From positions 1,984,001 through 2,048,000 of the forward strand of contig NZ_LT607754.1 in NCBI RefSeq assembly GCF_900090285.1: a stretch of DNA of 64,000 nucleotides, in the 5' to 3' direction. A program made the position numbers and the translations under genes. Under the pieces are notes generated by a model. That model had not been told where the DNA came from, did no database searches, and worked only from the letters and a program-made list of their open reading frames with translations. Source of the stretch: Micromonospora inositola. Lineage in GTDB: Bacteria; Actinomycetota; Actinomycetes; Mycobacteriales; Micromonosporaceae. Position 1 is the stretch's first letter. Every line of letters starts with the position of its first letter. Shown piece after piece: positions 50,693-59,193 of the stretch.

Positions 50693-51484
50693 ATGGCCCG
50701 ACGCATCATCCCGGTGCTCATCTCCGTCGTCCTGGCGGCGGTGGGCACCGGCGCCGTCATGCTGTATCTGCGTTCGGCCGACGACCGTGCCCTGGCGGGG
50801 AAGCGGGCGCGCACGGTGCTGGTCGCGGACAAGCACATCCCGGCCGGCATGTCCGCGAAGGCGCTGCGGACCAAGGGGTACCTCCGCCAGGTGCGCATGC
50901 CGGTGGAGACGCTGCCCGAGGACGCGCTGGAGCAGGTGAGCGGCAACCTTGACGCGCTGGTCACCACCGCCCCGGTGCAGCGCGGCCAACTCCTGCTGCG
51001 CGCCATGCTCGGCACCGCGTTGACGAACGGCAGCGGACTGGCTATCCCCGACGGCCAGCTGGCGATCACGGCCCGGGTGAAGTCCACCGTGTTCGGCCCG
51101 GCCTCGCTGCGCGCCGGCGCCCGGGTGGCCATCTTCTACACGTACACCCCGGCTGACGAGCGGAAGCGGGACGTGGTGTCGGGGGCGGGCCTGGAGAAGG
51201 GCCGCGACATCAACAGCGTGACCCGGCTGCTGATGACCGACGTCGAGGTGATCTCGGTGGGGCCGGCGCCCGCGCAGGACGGCGCCGTCGCGGCAGGTGC
51301 GACCAGCGGCAGCGCCCAGGACGAACTGTCGGTCACCTTCGGGCTCAACCAGGTCGACGCGGAGCGGCTGGCCCACGCGGTCGCCCTCGGCGGCGAGCTC
51401 AACGTCGGCGTGCTGGGCGACTCCTCGAACGTCAAGCCCGACTCGGGCGTGGACAACCGCTCGCTGTTCGGGTCGCCGAGATGA
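50693..51484 (+). CDS. cpaB: CpaB/RcpC-like SAF-domain protein
   Basis: 263 residues. One N-terminal membrane helix (IPVLISVVLAAVGTGAVMLYL), then an SAF domain: VLVADKHIPAGMSAKALRTKGYLRQVRMPVETLPEDALEQVSGNLDALVTTAPVQRGQLLLRAML, and a beta-rich region. In Gram-negatives CpaB/RcpC works with the outer-membrane secretin; no secretin is present here. The stop overlaps the next gene's ATG (ATGA). Confidence 0.85.
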   Translation: MARRIIPVLISVVLAAVGTGAVMLYLRSADDRALAGKRARTVLVADKHIPAGMSAKALRTKGYLRQVRMPVETLPEDALEQVSGNLDALVTTAPVQRGQLLLRAMLGTALTNGSGLAIPDGQLAITARVKSTVFGPASLRAGARVAIFYTYTPADERKRDVVSGAGLEKGRDINSVTRLLMTDVEVISVGPAPAQDGAVAAGATSGSAQDELSVTFGLNQVDAERLAHAVALGGELNVGVLGDSSNVKPDSGVDNRSLFGSPR

Positions 51485-52650
51485 CCATCCTCTTCGAACC
51501 GCACCGGCAGTGGAACGCCCACCTGGCCTCGCTGCTGGGCACCGGGGTGCTCACCACCAGCCGGCTCGAGGACTTGGAGCGGCTCCTCGCCGACCAGCAC
51601 CCCGATCCGCTGGTGCTCTTCGGCCCGAGTACCGACGCCGCGCTGGCGCTCGACTTCGCGGCCCGGCAGCGGCTCGTCCGCCCCGCCCTGGGCGTGCTCC
51701 TGCTGCGCGAGAAGCTGGACGTGGAGACCATGGGCCAGGCGCTGCGGGCCGGTGTGCGGGACGTGGTCGACGCGCACGACATCGCCGCCGTGCGGGCGGC
51801 CTGCACCCGATCGCTGGAGGTGTCCCACCACCTCCTCGGTGCCGGTACGGCGGCCCGGGCGGCCAACGAGGCCCGGGTCGTCACGGTCTTCTCGGCCAAG
51901 GGCGGGTGTGGCAAGTCGACGCTGGCCACCAACCTGGCGGTGGCGCTGGCCGAGGGCGGCCAGCGGCGGGTCTGCCTGGTCGATCTGGACCTCGCCTTCG
52001 GTGACGTCGGCATCATGCTGCAACTGGTGCCCGAACGGGGTATCGCCGACGCGGCGAATGCCCGCGAGCGGATCGACCCGACCCTGGTTCGCGCGCTGCT
52101 CACGTCGTACGCGCCGGGGGTCGACGTGCTGCTCGCGCCGGTCGGCCCGACGGAAGCGGAGCGGATCGGGCGGGAGCTGGTCACCCAGGTGCTCGCGGCC
52201 GTCCGCATGATCGCCGACTACGTCGTGGTGGACACACCGCCCGCGTTCACCGAGGCGGTGCTCGCTGCGCTCGACGTCTCCGACCTCCACGTGCTGGTGG
52301 CGACCCCGGACGTCCCCGCGCTGAAGAATCTGCGGGTCGCCATGGACATGCTCGATCTCCTCGAACTGCGCAAGGAGGCCCGGCTCGTGGTGCTCAACCG
52401 CAGCGACGCCCGGGTCGGGCTGACCGGGGCCGACGTCGAGCGGGTGCTCCAGGCGCCGATCGCGGTGCACATCCCGTCCAGCCGGGACGTGCCGGTGTCG
52501 ATCAACCGGGGAGTGCCGATCATGGTGGAGAAGCCGGGCCATCCGGTCAGTCGGGCCATCCGCGAGCTGGCGCTGGAACGGATCGCCGACAAGGCTCCCC
52601 GCGCCGGACGCGGGCTGCGGGAATGGATCGGCCGGGCGGGCAGCCGATGA
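51481..52650 (+). CDS. tadZ: TadZ/CpaE-like ParA-family ATPase
   Basis: 389 residues. An N-terminal receiver-like domain without a phospho-acceptor set (about 1-125) precedes a MinD/ParA ATPase: deviant Walker A FSAKGGCGKSTLATNLA (near 140), RRVCLVDLDLAFGDV, and YVVVDTPPAF. TadZ proteins localise the Tad machine, typically to a cell pole. Start and stop both overlap neighbours by four bases. Confidence 0.9.
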   Translation: MTILFEPHRQWNAHLASLLGTGVLTTSRLEDLERLLADQHPDPLVLFGPSTDAALALDFAARQRLVRPALGVLLLREKLDVETMGQALRAGVRDVVDAHDIAAVRAACTRSLEVSHHLLGAGTAARAANEARVVTVFSAKGGCGKSTLATNLAVALAEGGQRRVCLVDLDLAFGDVGIMLQLVPERGIADAANARERIDPTLVRALLTSYAPGVDVLLAPVGPTEAERIGRELVTQVLAAVRMIADYVVVDTPPAFTEAVLAALDVSDLHVLVATPDVPALKNLRVAMDMLDLLELRKEARLVVLNRSDARVGLTGADVERVLQAPIAVHIPSSRDVPVSINRGVPIMVEKPGHPVSRAIRELALERIADKAPRAGRGLREWIGRAGSR

Positions 52651-54017
52651 GCCTCGCCGACCGGCTGACCCAGCGCTACCCGGGTGGCGGCGACAGCGGC
52701 CGGACCTCCCGCATCTCCGGCCCGCTCACCGGCCCCACCGGCGGTGGGTCGACCGCCTCCCTGCGCCTGCGGATCCATCGCGAGCTCCTCGAGATCCTCG
52801 GCCCCCAGCTGTACGACAACCGCACCCCGGACGCCGTGCTGGAGAAGAAGGTCCGGGACACGATCAGCGAGGTGCTGGCCCGCAGCGACTCGCCGCTGGC
52901 TGTCGCCGACCCGGCGCGGATCTCGGCCGAGCTGATCGACGAGATCCTCGGCCATGGCCCGGTGGAGCCGCTGCTGCGCGACCCGGACGTCACCGAGATC
53001 ATGGTGAACGGTCCGGACCAGATCTTCGCGGAACGCTTCGGGCGCATTCACCAGGTCGACGCGTCGTTCGTTGACGAGCACCACCTGCGGCGGGTCATCG
53101 ACCGCATCGTCTCCCGGGTCGGCCGGCGGGTCGACGAGTCGAGCCCCATGGTGGACGCCCGGCTGCCCGACGGAAGCCGGGTGAACGTCGTCCTGCCGCC
53201 GGTGGCGCTCGACGGTTCGATGCTGACCATCCGCAAGTTCGCCCGCGAGGCGCTCACCGCGGACGACCTGATCGGCTTCGGCACCGTCACCCCGGAGGTC
53301 GCGCAGTTCCTGTACGCCTGCGTGCGCGGCCGGCTCGACATCGTGATCAGCGGCGGCACCGGCTCCGGCAAGACCACCACACTCAACGTGCTCTCCAGCT
53401 TCCTGCCGCCCGAGGAGCGGATCGTCACCATCGAGGACGCGGCGGAGCTCCAGTTGCGCCAGAACCACGTCCTGCGCCTGGAGTCGAGGCCGCCGAACAT
53501 CGAGGGGCGGGGCGAGATCACCGTTCGGGACCTGGTCCGCAACGCGCTGCGCATGCGCCCGGACCGGATCGTCATCGGCGAGGTCCGCGACGGCGCCGCG
53601 CTGGACCTGCTCCAGGCGATGAACACCGGGCACAACGGGTCGCTGACCACGGTGCACGCCAACAGCCCCCGCGATTCCGTCGCCCGGCTGGAGACCATGT
53701 CGCTGATGGCCGGGCTGGAGCTGCCGGTACGCGCGATCCGGGAGCAGATCGCCTCCGCGGTGGACCTCGTGGTGCACCAGAGCCGGTTGCGGGACGGCAG
53801 CCGGCGGATCACCCAGGTGACCGAGGTGCTCGGCATGGAGGGCGAGGTGGTGACCATGCAGGACCTGTTCGTCTTCGACCATCGGGCGGGGCACGACGAG
53901 AACGGCCGGCACCTCGGCGCGTTGCGCTCGACCGGGCTGCGCCCGCGCCTGCTCGACACCCTCGCCGATGCCGGGATCGCGGTGCCCGTCGGCCTGTTCG
54001 ACGGCCGGCCGTGGTGA
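52647..54017 (+). CDS. tadA: TadA/CpaF secretion ATPase
   Basis: 456 residues of the type II/IV secretion ATPase family. Walker A ISGGTGSGKTTTLNVLSSF (near 235), Asp box IEDAAELQL, Walker B RPDRIVIGEVRDGAALDLLQAMNTGHNGSLTTVHANS with histidine box. It powers Flp pilus extension. ATG 52647 overlaps tadZ (ATGA). Its end overlaps the VWA-TadB gene (GTGA), indicating one tight operon. Confidence 0.94.
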   Translation: MSLADRLTQRYPGGGDSGRTSRISGPLTGPTGGGSTASLRLRIHRELLEILGPQLYDNRTPDAVLEKKVRDTISEVLARSDSPLAVADPARISAELIDEILGHGPVEPLLRDPDVTEIMVNGPDQIFAERFGRIHQVDASFVDEHHLRRVIDRIVSRVGRRVDESSPMVDARLPDGSRVNVVLPPVALDGSMLTIRKFAREALTADDLIGFGTVTPEVAQFLYACVRGRLDIVISGGTGSGKTTTLNVLSSFLPPEERIVTIEDAAELQLRQNHVLRLESRPPNIEGRGEITVRDLVRNALRMRPDRIVIGEVRDGAALDLLQAMNTGHNGSLTTVHANSPRDSVARLETMSLMAGLELPVRAIREQIASAVDLVVHQSRLRDGSRRITQVTEVLGMEGEVVTMQDLFVFDHRAGHDENGRHLGALRSTGLRPRLLDTLADAGIAVPVGLFDGRPW

Positions 54018-55915
54018 CCCGCCGCGTCGGGTTCGCCGTGCTGGCCGCCCTGGGTTTTCTGCTCGGCACCGCCGCCCCGGCCCTGGCGGACCAGAAGCTG
54101 GACGTGACGGTCGCCGACGTGACGCCGGGCCAGGTGCAACTCGTCGCCGACGTGTTCGGCGCTTCCGTCGCCCGGACCCCGCCGGTGACTGTCGCTCAGG
54201 ACGGCCGGCAGCTGCCGTCGAGCGTGCAGGGGGCCGAGCCGTCGCCGGCGCCGGGGCGTACGGTCGTCGTGGTGCTCGACACGAGCGTGGCCATGGCCGG
54301 CGCTCGCCTGCCGGCGGCGCGGGAGGGTGTGCTCGCCTTCGCCGAGCGGCTCCCCGCGGACGTGGCGGTCGGTGTGGTGACGGCGGCCGAAAAGCCCGCG
54401 GTGCTGGTCCGCCCGACCCGGGACCGCAGCGCGCTGCGGGCGGCGCTGTCCGACCTGCGCGCCACGGGGAACGCCGCCGTCTACGCCGGGCTGCGGCTGG
54501 CGGCCGGGGCGGCGAAGGAGGCTCCGGACCGACGACTGCTGGTCGTGACGGCCGGCCGGACCACCACCGGCGACCCCCCGGATGCGGTGGTCCGGGACCT
54601 CAGCGCGGCCGGGAACCGGGTGGATCTGGTGCCCGTCCAGGTCCCTGCCGGAGGGCTGACGGAGCTGCGTCAGCTTGTCACCGCCACCGGGGGCACCGTC
54701 CGGCCGGCGGCGCGGGCCGAGGCGGTGGGCGGAGCCCTGCGCGCGTTCGCCGAGACCTTTCCGCTCCGCCTCAGCATCACCGTGAACGTGCCACCGGAGC
54801 TGGCCGGCACGGCGGGAAACCTGACGGTGGCCGTCGGTACGGGCGCGGGGGTGGCCCGCACCTCGGTGCCGGTCCAGTTCGCGTCCTCCGCGCCGTCGCC
54901 GGCCACAGCCGACCGGGTGCTCCCCGCTCTGCCGGTGGTCCGGCCGGGGCTGATCGCCGTGCTGGTGTTCGGGGTGCTGCTGGTCTCGACGCTGCTCGTC
55001 GTCGCTGGCCCGATGGGATCGGCCCGGGAGCGCCGGCTCCGGCAGGTGGAGCGGTTCCGGTTGCCCACCTCCGGTGCGCGCGCCGGAGGTGGGCAGGTGC
55101 GGCCACGGCCGGGGGGCGGCCCCGCCAGCACGGTGCTGGCCCTCTCCGACCGAATGGCGAGAGCCCGCGGTGGCGAGGAGCGGGTCGCCAAGGATCTGGA
55201 GCGCGCCGGCATGACCCTCCGCCCGCGGGAGTGGACGGCGGCGCGCGCGGGCGCGACGGTGGCCGGCGCCCTCCTGCTCGGGCTGCTCGGCGGAGTGCTC
55301 GCAGCGCTGCTCGGGGCGGCGCTGGGCTGGCTGGCCGCCGGACTCTACCGCCGGGTGCGCGGGGCGCGGCGCCGCCAGGCCTTCGCCGATCTGCTGCCGG
55401 ACACGCTTCAGCTGGTGGTCGGCTCGTTGCGGTCCGGCTTCTCGTTGGCCCAGGCGATCGACGCGGTCGTCCAGGATTCGCCACCGGGTCCGCTGACCGT
55501 GGAACTCGGTCGGGCCATGGCCGAGGTCCGCCTCGGATCCAACCTGGACGACGCGTTGGAGCGGGTGGCGCAGCGGGTGGAGAACGACGACCTCGCGTGG
55601 GCGGTGATGGCGATCCGCATCCAGCGCGACACGGGCGGCAACCTGGCCGAGGTCCTCGAGACCACGGTGGAGACGCTGCGCGAGCGCGACCGGCTGCGCC
55701 GCCACGTGCGGGCGCTCTCCGCCGAGGGGCGACTGTCGGCGTACGTGCTCATCGCGCTGCCCATCGTGATGGCGGTCTGGATGCTGCTGACCCGCCGCGA
55801 CTACCTCAGCCCGCTGTGGACCACACCGGTCGGGCTGATCATGCTGGTCGGCGCCCTGGTCCTGATGGTGGTCGGCATCTTCTGGATGGCCCGCTGGATC
55901 AAGGTCGAGGTGTAA
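54014..55915 (+). CDS. VWA domain fused to TadB (type II secretion F) membrane protein
   Basis: 633 residues. A cleavable signal (ending AAPALA-D, about residue 26) leads to a secreted VWA domain (about 80-270: VVVVLDTSVAMAGARLPAAREGVLAFAERLPADVAVGVV). Its metal site reads D89-T-S-V-A, so the last serine of DxSxS is alanine. A helix at about 310-335 (LIAVLVFGVLLVSTLLVVAG) crosses the membrane, then a TadB-like T2SSF domain (about 400-630: FADLLPDTLQLVVGSLRSGFSLAQAIDAVVQDSPPGPL) with further helices. It joins an outside adhesion-type domain to the inner platform protein. GTG 54014 (or 54011). Confidence 0.88.
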   Translation: MTRRVGFAVLAALGFLLGTAAPALADQKLDVTVADVTPGQVQLVADVFGASVARTPPVTVAQDGRQLPSSVQGAEPSPAPGRTVVVVLDTSVAMAGARLPAAREGVLAFAERLPADVAVGVVTAAEKPAVLVRPTRDRSALRAALSDLRATGNAAVYAGLRLAAGAAKEAPDRRLLVVTAGRTTTGDPPDAVVRDLSAAGNRVDLVPVQVPAGGLTELRQLVTATGGTVRPAARAEAVGGALRAFAETFPLRLSITVNVPPELAGTAGNLTVAVGTGAGVARTSVPVQFASSAPSPATADRVLPALPVVRPGLIAVLVFGVLLVSTLLVVAGPMGSARERRLRQVERFRLPTSGARAGGGQVRPRPGGGPASTVLALSDRMARARGGEERVAKDLERAGMTLRPREWTAARAGATVAGALLLGLLGGVLAALLGAALGWLAAGLYRRVRGARRRQAFADLLPDTLQLVVGSLRSGFSLAQAIDAVVQDSPPGPLTVELGRAMAEVRLGSNLDDALERVAQRVENDDLAWAVMAIRIQRDTGGNLAEVLETTVETLRERDRLRRHVRALSAEGRLSAYVLIALPIVMAVWMLLTRRDYLSPLWTTPVGLIMLVGALVLMVVGIFWMARWIKVEV

Positions 55916-55919
55916 GGGC

Positions 55920-56831
55920 ATGGACTCGCTGTTGTTGCTGACCGGCCTGGGCGCACTGTTCCTGGCCCTCGTGGCTGCCGTGGTCGCGGTGACCGGCGGG
56001 AGCCGCCGGCGTGCGGTCGCCCGCACCCTGCAGGCGGCCGACCAGGGCTACCGCCTGCTCCCGTCAGCCCCACAGGCCGGCGGCCAGCCGCACGGGGCGC
56101 TCGTCGACCAGGCGCGGTCGGTCGGTCGCCGGTTGACGCCCGTCGGCGCGTCCGAGGGCCTCGGCCGCCGGTTGGACCAGGCGGGCAATCCGTCCTGGCT
56201 GGGCACCGACGCGGTGCTCGCGTACAAGGGTGTGCTGCTCTTCGTCGGCGCCGCCGTGGGACTGCTCCTGGCGGTTGTCCTCGCCGGCCCGGTCGGCGCG
56301 GCGGTCTGGGTGGTGGCCGGCGGCGCCGCTGGATTCTTCGCGCCGGACCTGCTCGTGCTGCACCTGGCGCAGGAACGGCAGCAGGAGATCCGCCGGACCC
56401 TGCCCGACATCATGGACACCCTGGTGGTGACGGTCGAGGCGGGTCTGGGGTTCGAGGCCGCCCTGGCGCAGGTGGTCCGGAACGGCCGGGGGCCGATGGT
56501 CGGCGAGTTCGCCCGGGTGCTGCACGAGATGCAGATCGGCCGCCCCCGAGTGGACGCGCTGCGCGAGATGGCCGCTCGGACCAGTGTCAACGAGCTGAAG
56601 GCGTTCGCCTCGGCGGCCGTGCAGGCGACGACGCTGGGTGTCCCGATGGCCAAGGTGCTGCGGCAGCAGGCCGCCGAGATGCGCCTACGCCGGCGCCAGC
56701 GGGCCGAGGAACTCGCGCAGAAGGTGCCGGTGAAGATCCTCTTCCCGATGATCTTCTGTCTCTTCCCCGCGCTGTTCGTCGTCGTGATCGGGCCGGGCGT
56801 GATCAGGCTGTTGGACGTCTTCGGCAACTGA
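55920..56831 (+). CDS. tadC: TadC-like type II secretion F family protein
   Basis: 303 residues with helices near residues 5-25, 100-150 and 275-300, and the T2SSF domain QEIRRTLPDIMDTLVVTVEAGLGFEAALAQVVRNGRGPMVGEFARVL in between. It is the second platform protein of the Tad machine, pairing with the TadB half of the fusion four bases upstream. Ends the contiguous Tad operon. Confidence 0.9.
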   Translation: MDSLLLLTGLGALFLALVAAVVAVTGGSRRRAVARTLQAADQGYRLLPSAPQAGGQPHGALVDQARSVGRRLTPVGASEGLGRRLDQAGNPSWLGTDAVLAYKGVLLFVGAAVGLLLAVVLAGPVGAAVWVVAGGAAGFFAPDLLVLHLAQERQQEIRRTLPDIMDTLVVTVEAGLGFEAALAQVVRNGRGPMVGEFARVLHEMQIGRPRVDALREMAARTSVNELKAFASAAVQATTLGVPMAKVLRQQAAEMRLRRRQRAEELAQKVPVKILFPMIFCLFPALFVVVIGPGVIRLLDVFGN

Positions 56832-57024
56832 CCACCCGCCGGTCCGGTGGCGATCGGTGGCGGGGTTCACCGTGCGGCGGGACGCGACCGGGTCGACAAT
56901 TGCCACGGCGAGGCTCGGACCGACCCGGGCCATGCCGGGAATCATCCACTTCCGGCCGCGCTGACCTGCGGGGGAACGGATTTCCGACAGATCGACGCCG
57001 GCGCGGAGAGGGCAGACTGGGACC
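56832..57024. other. 193-base gap between tadC and the kinase fusion
   Basis: No gene or strong hairpin is recognised. CAGACT ends six bases before the GTG at 57025 and could be a weak leaderless -10 for the kinase gene. Confidence 0.35.
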
Positions 57025-59172
57025 GTGCGCGGCGAGGAGATCCTGGGGTACCGCTACCGGCTGGTCAACCAGATCGGCAAGGGCGGCATGGGCGTCGTCT
57101 GGCGTGCCTTCGACGAGGTCCTGGACCGGCAGGTGGCGGTGAAGGTGCTCGCCCCCCGGTTCGCCCAGGACGCGGACTCCCGCCAGCGGGTGCTGGCCGA
57201 GGCCCGGGCCGCCGCCAGGCTGACCCACCCGCACATCGCCGCCGTCTACGACTACGGCGAGTCGATGACGGACGCCGGCAGCCGGGTGCCGTTCGTGGTC
57301 ATGGAACTCCTGCAGGGTCGCTCGCTGCACGAGCGGCTCAAGCGCGGTCCGCTGCCCGTCGAGTCGGCGCTGCGTGGCTGCGCCGAGATCGCGTCGGCGC
57401 TCGCGTCCGCGCACGCGCACGGGGTGGTGCACCGCGACGTGAAGCCGGGCAACGTGATGCTCACCCCGGCCGGCGCCAAGGTGGTCGACTTCGGCCTGGC
57501 GGCGGTGGTCGGCCAGCGCGACCAGGACCGGGAGGGGGACGAACTGCGCGGCACCCCGGAGTACGTGGCGCCGGAGCGGATCTTCGGCGACGCCACCGTC
57601 CCGGCCACCGACGTCTACGCGCTCGGGGTGATCCTCTACCGGTTGCTGGCCGGTCGGTTGCCGTGGACGGCGAATTCGAACGCCGAGATGCTGGAGGCGC
57701 ACGCCTTCCTCGAACCCGCCCCGCTGCCCCGGGTGCCCGGCCTGCCGCCGATCGTCCGTGACCTGGTGCGCCGCAGCCTGCTCAAGGAGCCGACCCAGCG
57801 TCCGGACAGCCACGAGGCCGCCGTCACCCTGGCGTACGCGGCCGGCGTCCAGGTTCCGCTGGACCGCCCGGCCGAGGACGATCTGAGCGAGCTGGCCGGG
57901 TCGGAACCCTCGGCGGGGGAGGCGGAGAGCGGCAGCCTGGCCGGATCGGACCGGGGCCGGATCGCTCTGTGGCCCGATCCGCTGTCCCTGCTGCCCGCCA
58001 CCGGCCCCGCCGGTGAACCGTACGTGGCGCGGCTCGCCCGGCACCTCGACGGCGCGCTCGATCACGTCGCGCTTCGGCAGCAGGCCAGCGTGCTGCTGCG
58101 CGGCGTGGTCGGGTTCGACCTGGCGATCTGGGCCGTGCTCGATCCGAGCACGTTGATGTGGGCGTCCTGCGTGGTGGACGGCGGCCCGCACGACGAGCAG
58201 TTCGAGCGCGAGCTGTTCGCCAACGAGTACGGCCAGGAGGACGTCCTGCGGATCGTCGACCTGGCGGAGGGCCCCCGGGTGGGCACCCTCGGCGCCAGCA
58301 CCCAGGGAGACCCCTCGGCCAGTTGGCGCTTCCGCAACCTGCTCCAGCCGCGCGGTCTCGGCGACGAACTGCGTCTGACCTGCTACGACGGCGAGGGGAC
58401 CTGGGGGACGCTGCTGCTCTACCGGGCCGGCGGCCGCTTCACCGACGCGGACATCGCGCAGCTCGCGCCCGCGAGCCGGCCGCTCGGTGTGGCACTGCAC
58501 CGCAGCCTCGTCCGCGGAGACCCGCCCGCGGAGCCCCCGCCGCCGGCGGAGATCGCTCCAGACCCGCCAGAGGAGCCGTCGGCCTCCCGGTGGCTCGGCC
58601 TACCCGGACCGCGCAGGGGACGCGGCCAGCCGCCCGTCCGGCCGACGCCCGTGCCCGCGCTGCCGCCCCGCCAGCCGCCGCTGGCGGGCTCGTTGACCCT
58701 CTCGCCCGACGGCCGGCTCTTCGACATGACCGACGACGCCCGGCACCTGCTGAACACGACCGAGCTGGCCAAGGTGGGTGCGGCCGTCAACAGGGGACGG
58801 GCGTCGGGCGTGCTCGACCCGTCGGGCGTCCACCACGACGGCCGGTGGCTCGCCTTCCACGCGGTGCCGCGGGAGACGGCGGTGGCGGTCACGGTGCAGC
58901 GCATCCGGCCGCACCAGGTGAGCGACTTCGTCATCCGGGCGCTGGGGCTGGAACCCTGGCAGGGGCGGCTGCTCGGCGCCGTCGCAAGGGGGCGCAACAC
59001 CCGCCAGATAGCCCAGGACCTGGGCATCTCCGCGTACGCCGTGCAGGACGGCATGATGTCGCTGTTCACGGCGTTCGGGGTCGCCGGCCGGGTCGAGCTG
59101 GTGAAGGCGCTCTTCTTCGACCACTACGTGCCCTTGCACGCGGCCGACGCCCGGGTGCCGGCGGTGGCCTGA
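57025..59172 (+). CDS. Ser/Thr kinase fused to GAF domain and LuxR-type HTH
   Basis: 715 residues. Kinase domain 9-270: glycine loop IGKGGMGVVWRA, Lys40, HRDVKPGN (136-143), DFG (155-157), GTPEYVAPE. All catalytic residues are present. An acidic linker (about 285-320) is followed by a GAF-like domain (about 335-500: ALDHVALRQQASVLLRGVVGFDLAIWAVLDP), a proline-rich linker, a PAS-like segment (SLTLSPDGRLFDMTDDARHLL) and a C-terminal LuxR-type HTH (about 640-700: LEPWQGRLLGAVARGRNTRQIAQDLGISAYAVQDGMMSLF). GAF-HTH regulators are normally separate proteins. No transmembrane sensor is seen. It follows the Tad locus and may control it. Confidence 0.85.
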   Translation: MRGEEILGYRYRLVNQIGKGGMGVVWRAFDEVLDRQVAVKVLAPRFAQDADSRQRVLAEARAAARLTHPHIAAVYDYGESMTDAGSRVPFVVMELLQGRSLHERLKRGPLPVESALRGCAEIASALASAHAHGVVHRDVKPGNVMLTPAGAKVVDFGLAAVVGQRDQDREGDELRGTPEYVAPERIFGDATVPATDVYALGVILYRLLAGRLPWTANSNAEMLEAHAFLEPAPLPRVPGLPPIVRDLVRRSLLKEPTQRPDSHEAAVTLAYAAGVQVPLDRPAEDDLSELAGSEPSAGEAESGSLAGSDRGRIALWPDPLSLLPATGPAGEPYVARLARHLDGALDHVALRQQASVLLRGVVGFDLAIWAVLDPSTLMWASCVVDGGPHDEQFERELFANEYGQEDVLRIVDLAEGPRVGTLGASTQGDPSASWRFRNLLQPRGLGDELRLTCYDGEGTWGTLLLYRAGGRFTDADIAQLAPASRPLGVALHRSLVRGDPPAEPPPPAEIAPDPPEEPSASRWLGLPGPRRGRGQPPVRPTPVPALPPRQPPLAGSLTLSPDGRLFDMTDDARHLLNTTELAKVGAAVNRGRASGVLDPSGVHHDGRWLAFHAVPRETAVAVTVQRIRPHQVSDFVIRALGLEPWQGRLLGAVARGRNTRQIAQDLGISAYAVQDGMMSLFTAFGVAGRVELVKALFFDHYVPLHAADARVPAVA

Positions 59173-59193
59173 CCGACTCGCCGACCCGTCGGT

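Noticed and set aside
53048..56026. 992-codon minus-strand frame opposite tadA, VWA-TadB and tadC
   Set aside because: Shadow of the Tad genes; His/Arg/Gln-rich with no motif.
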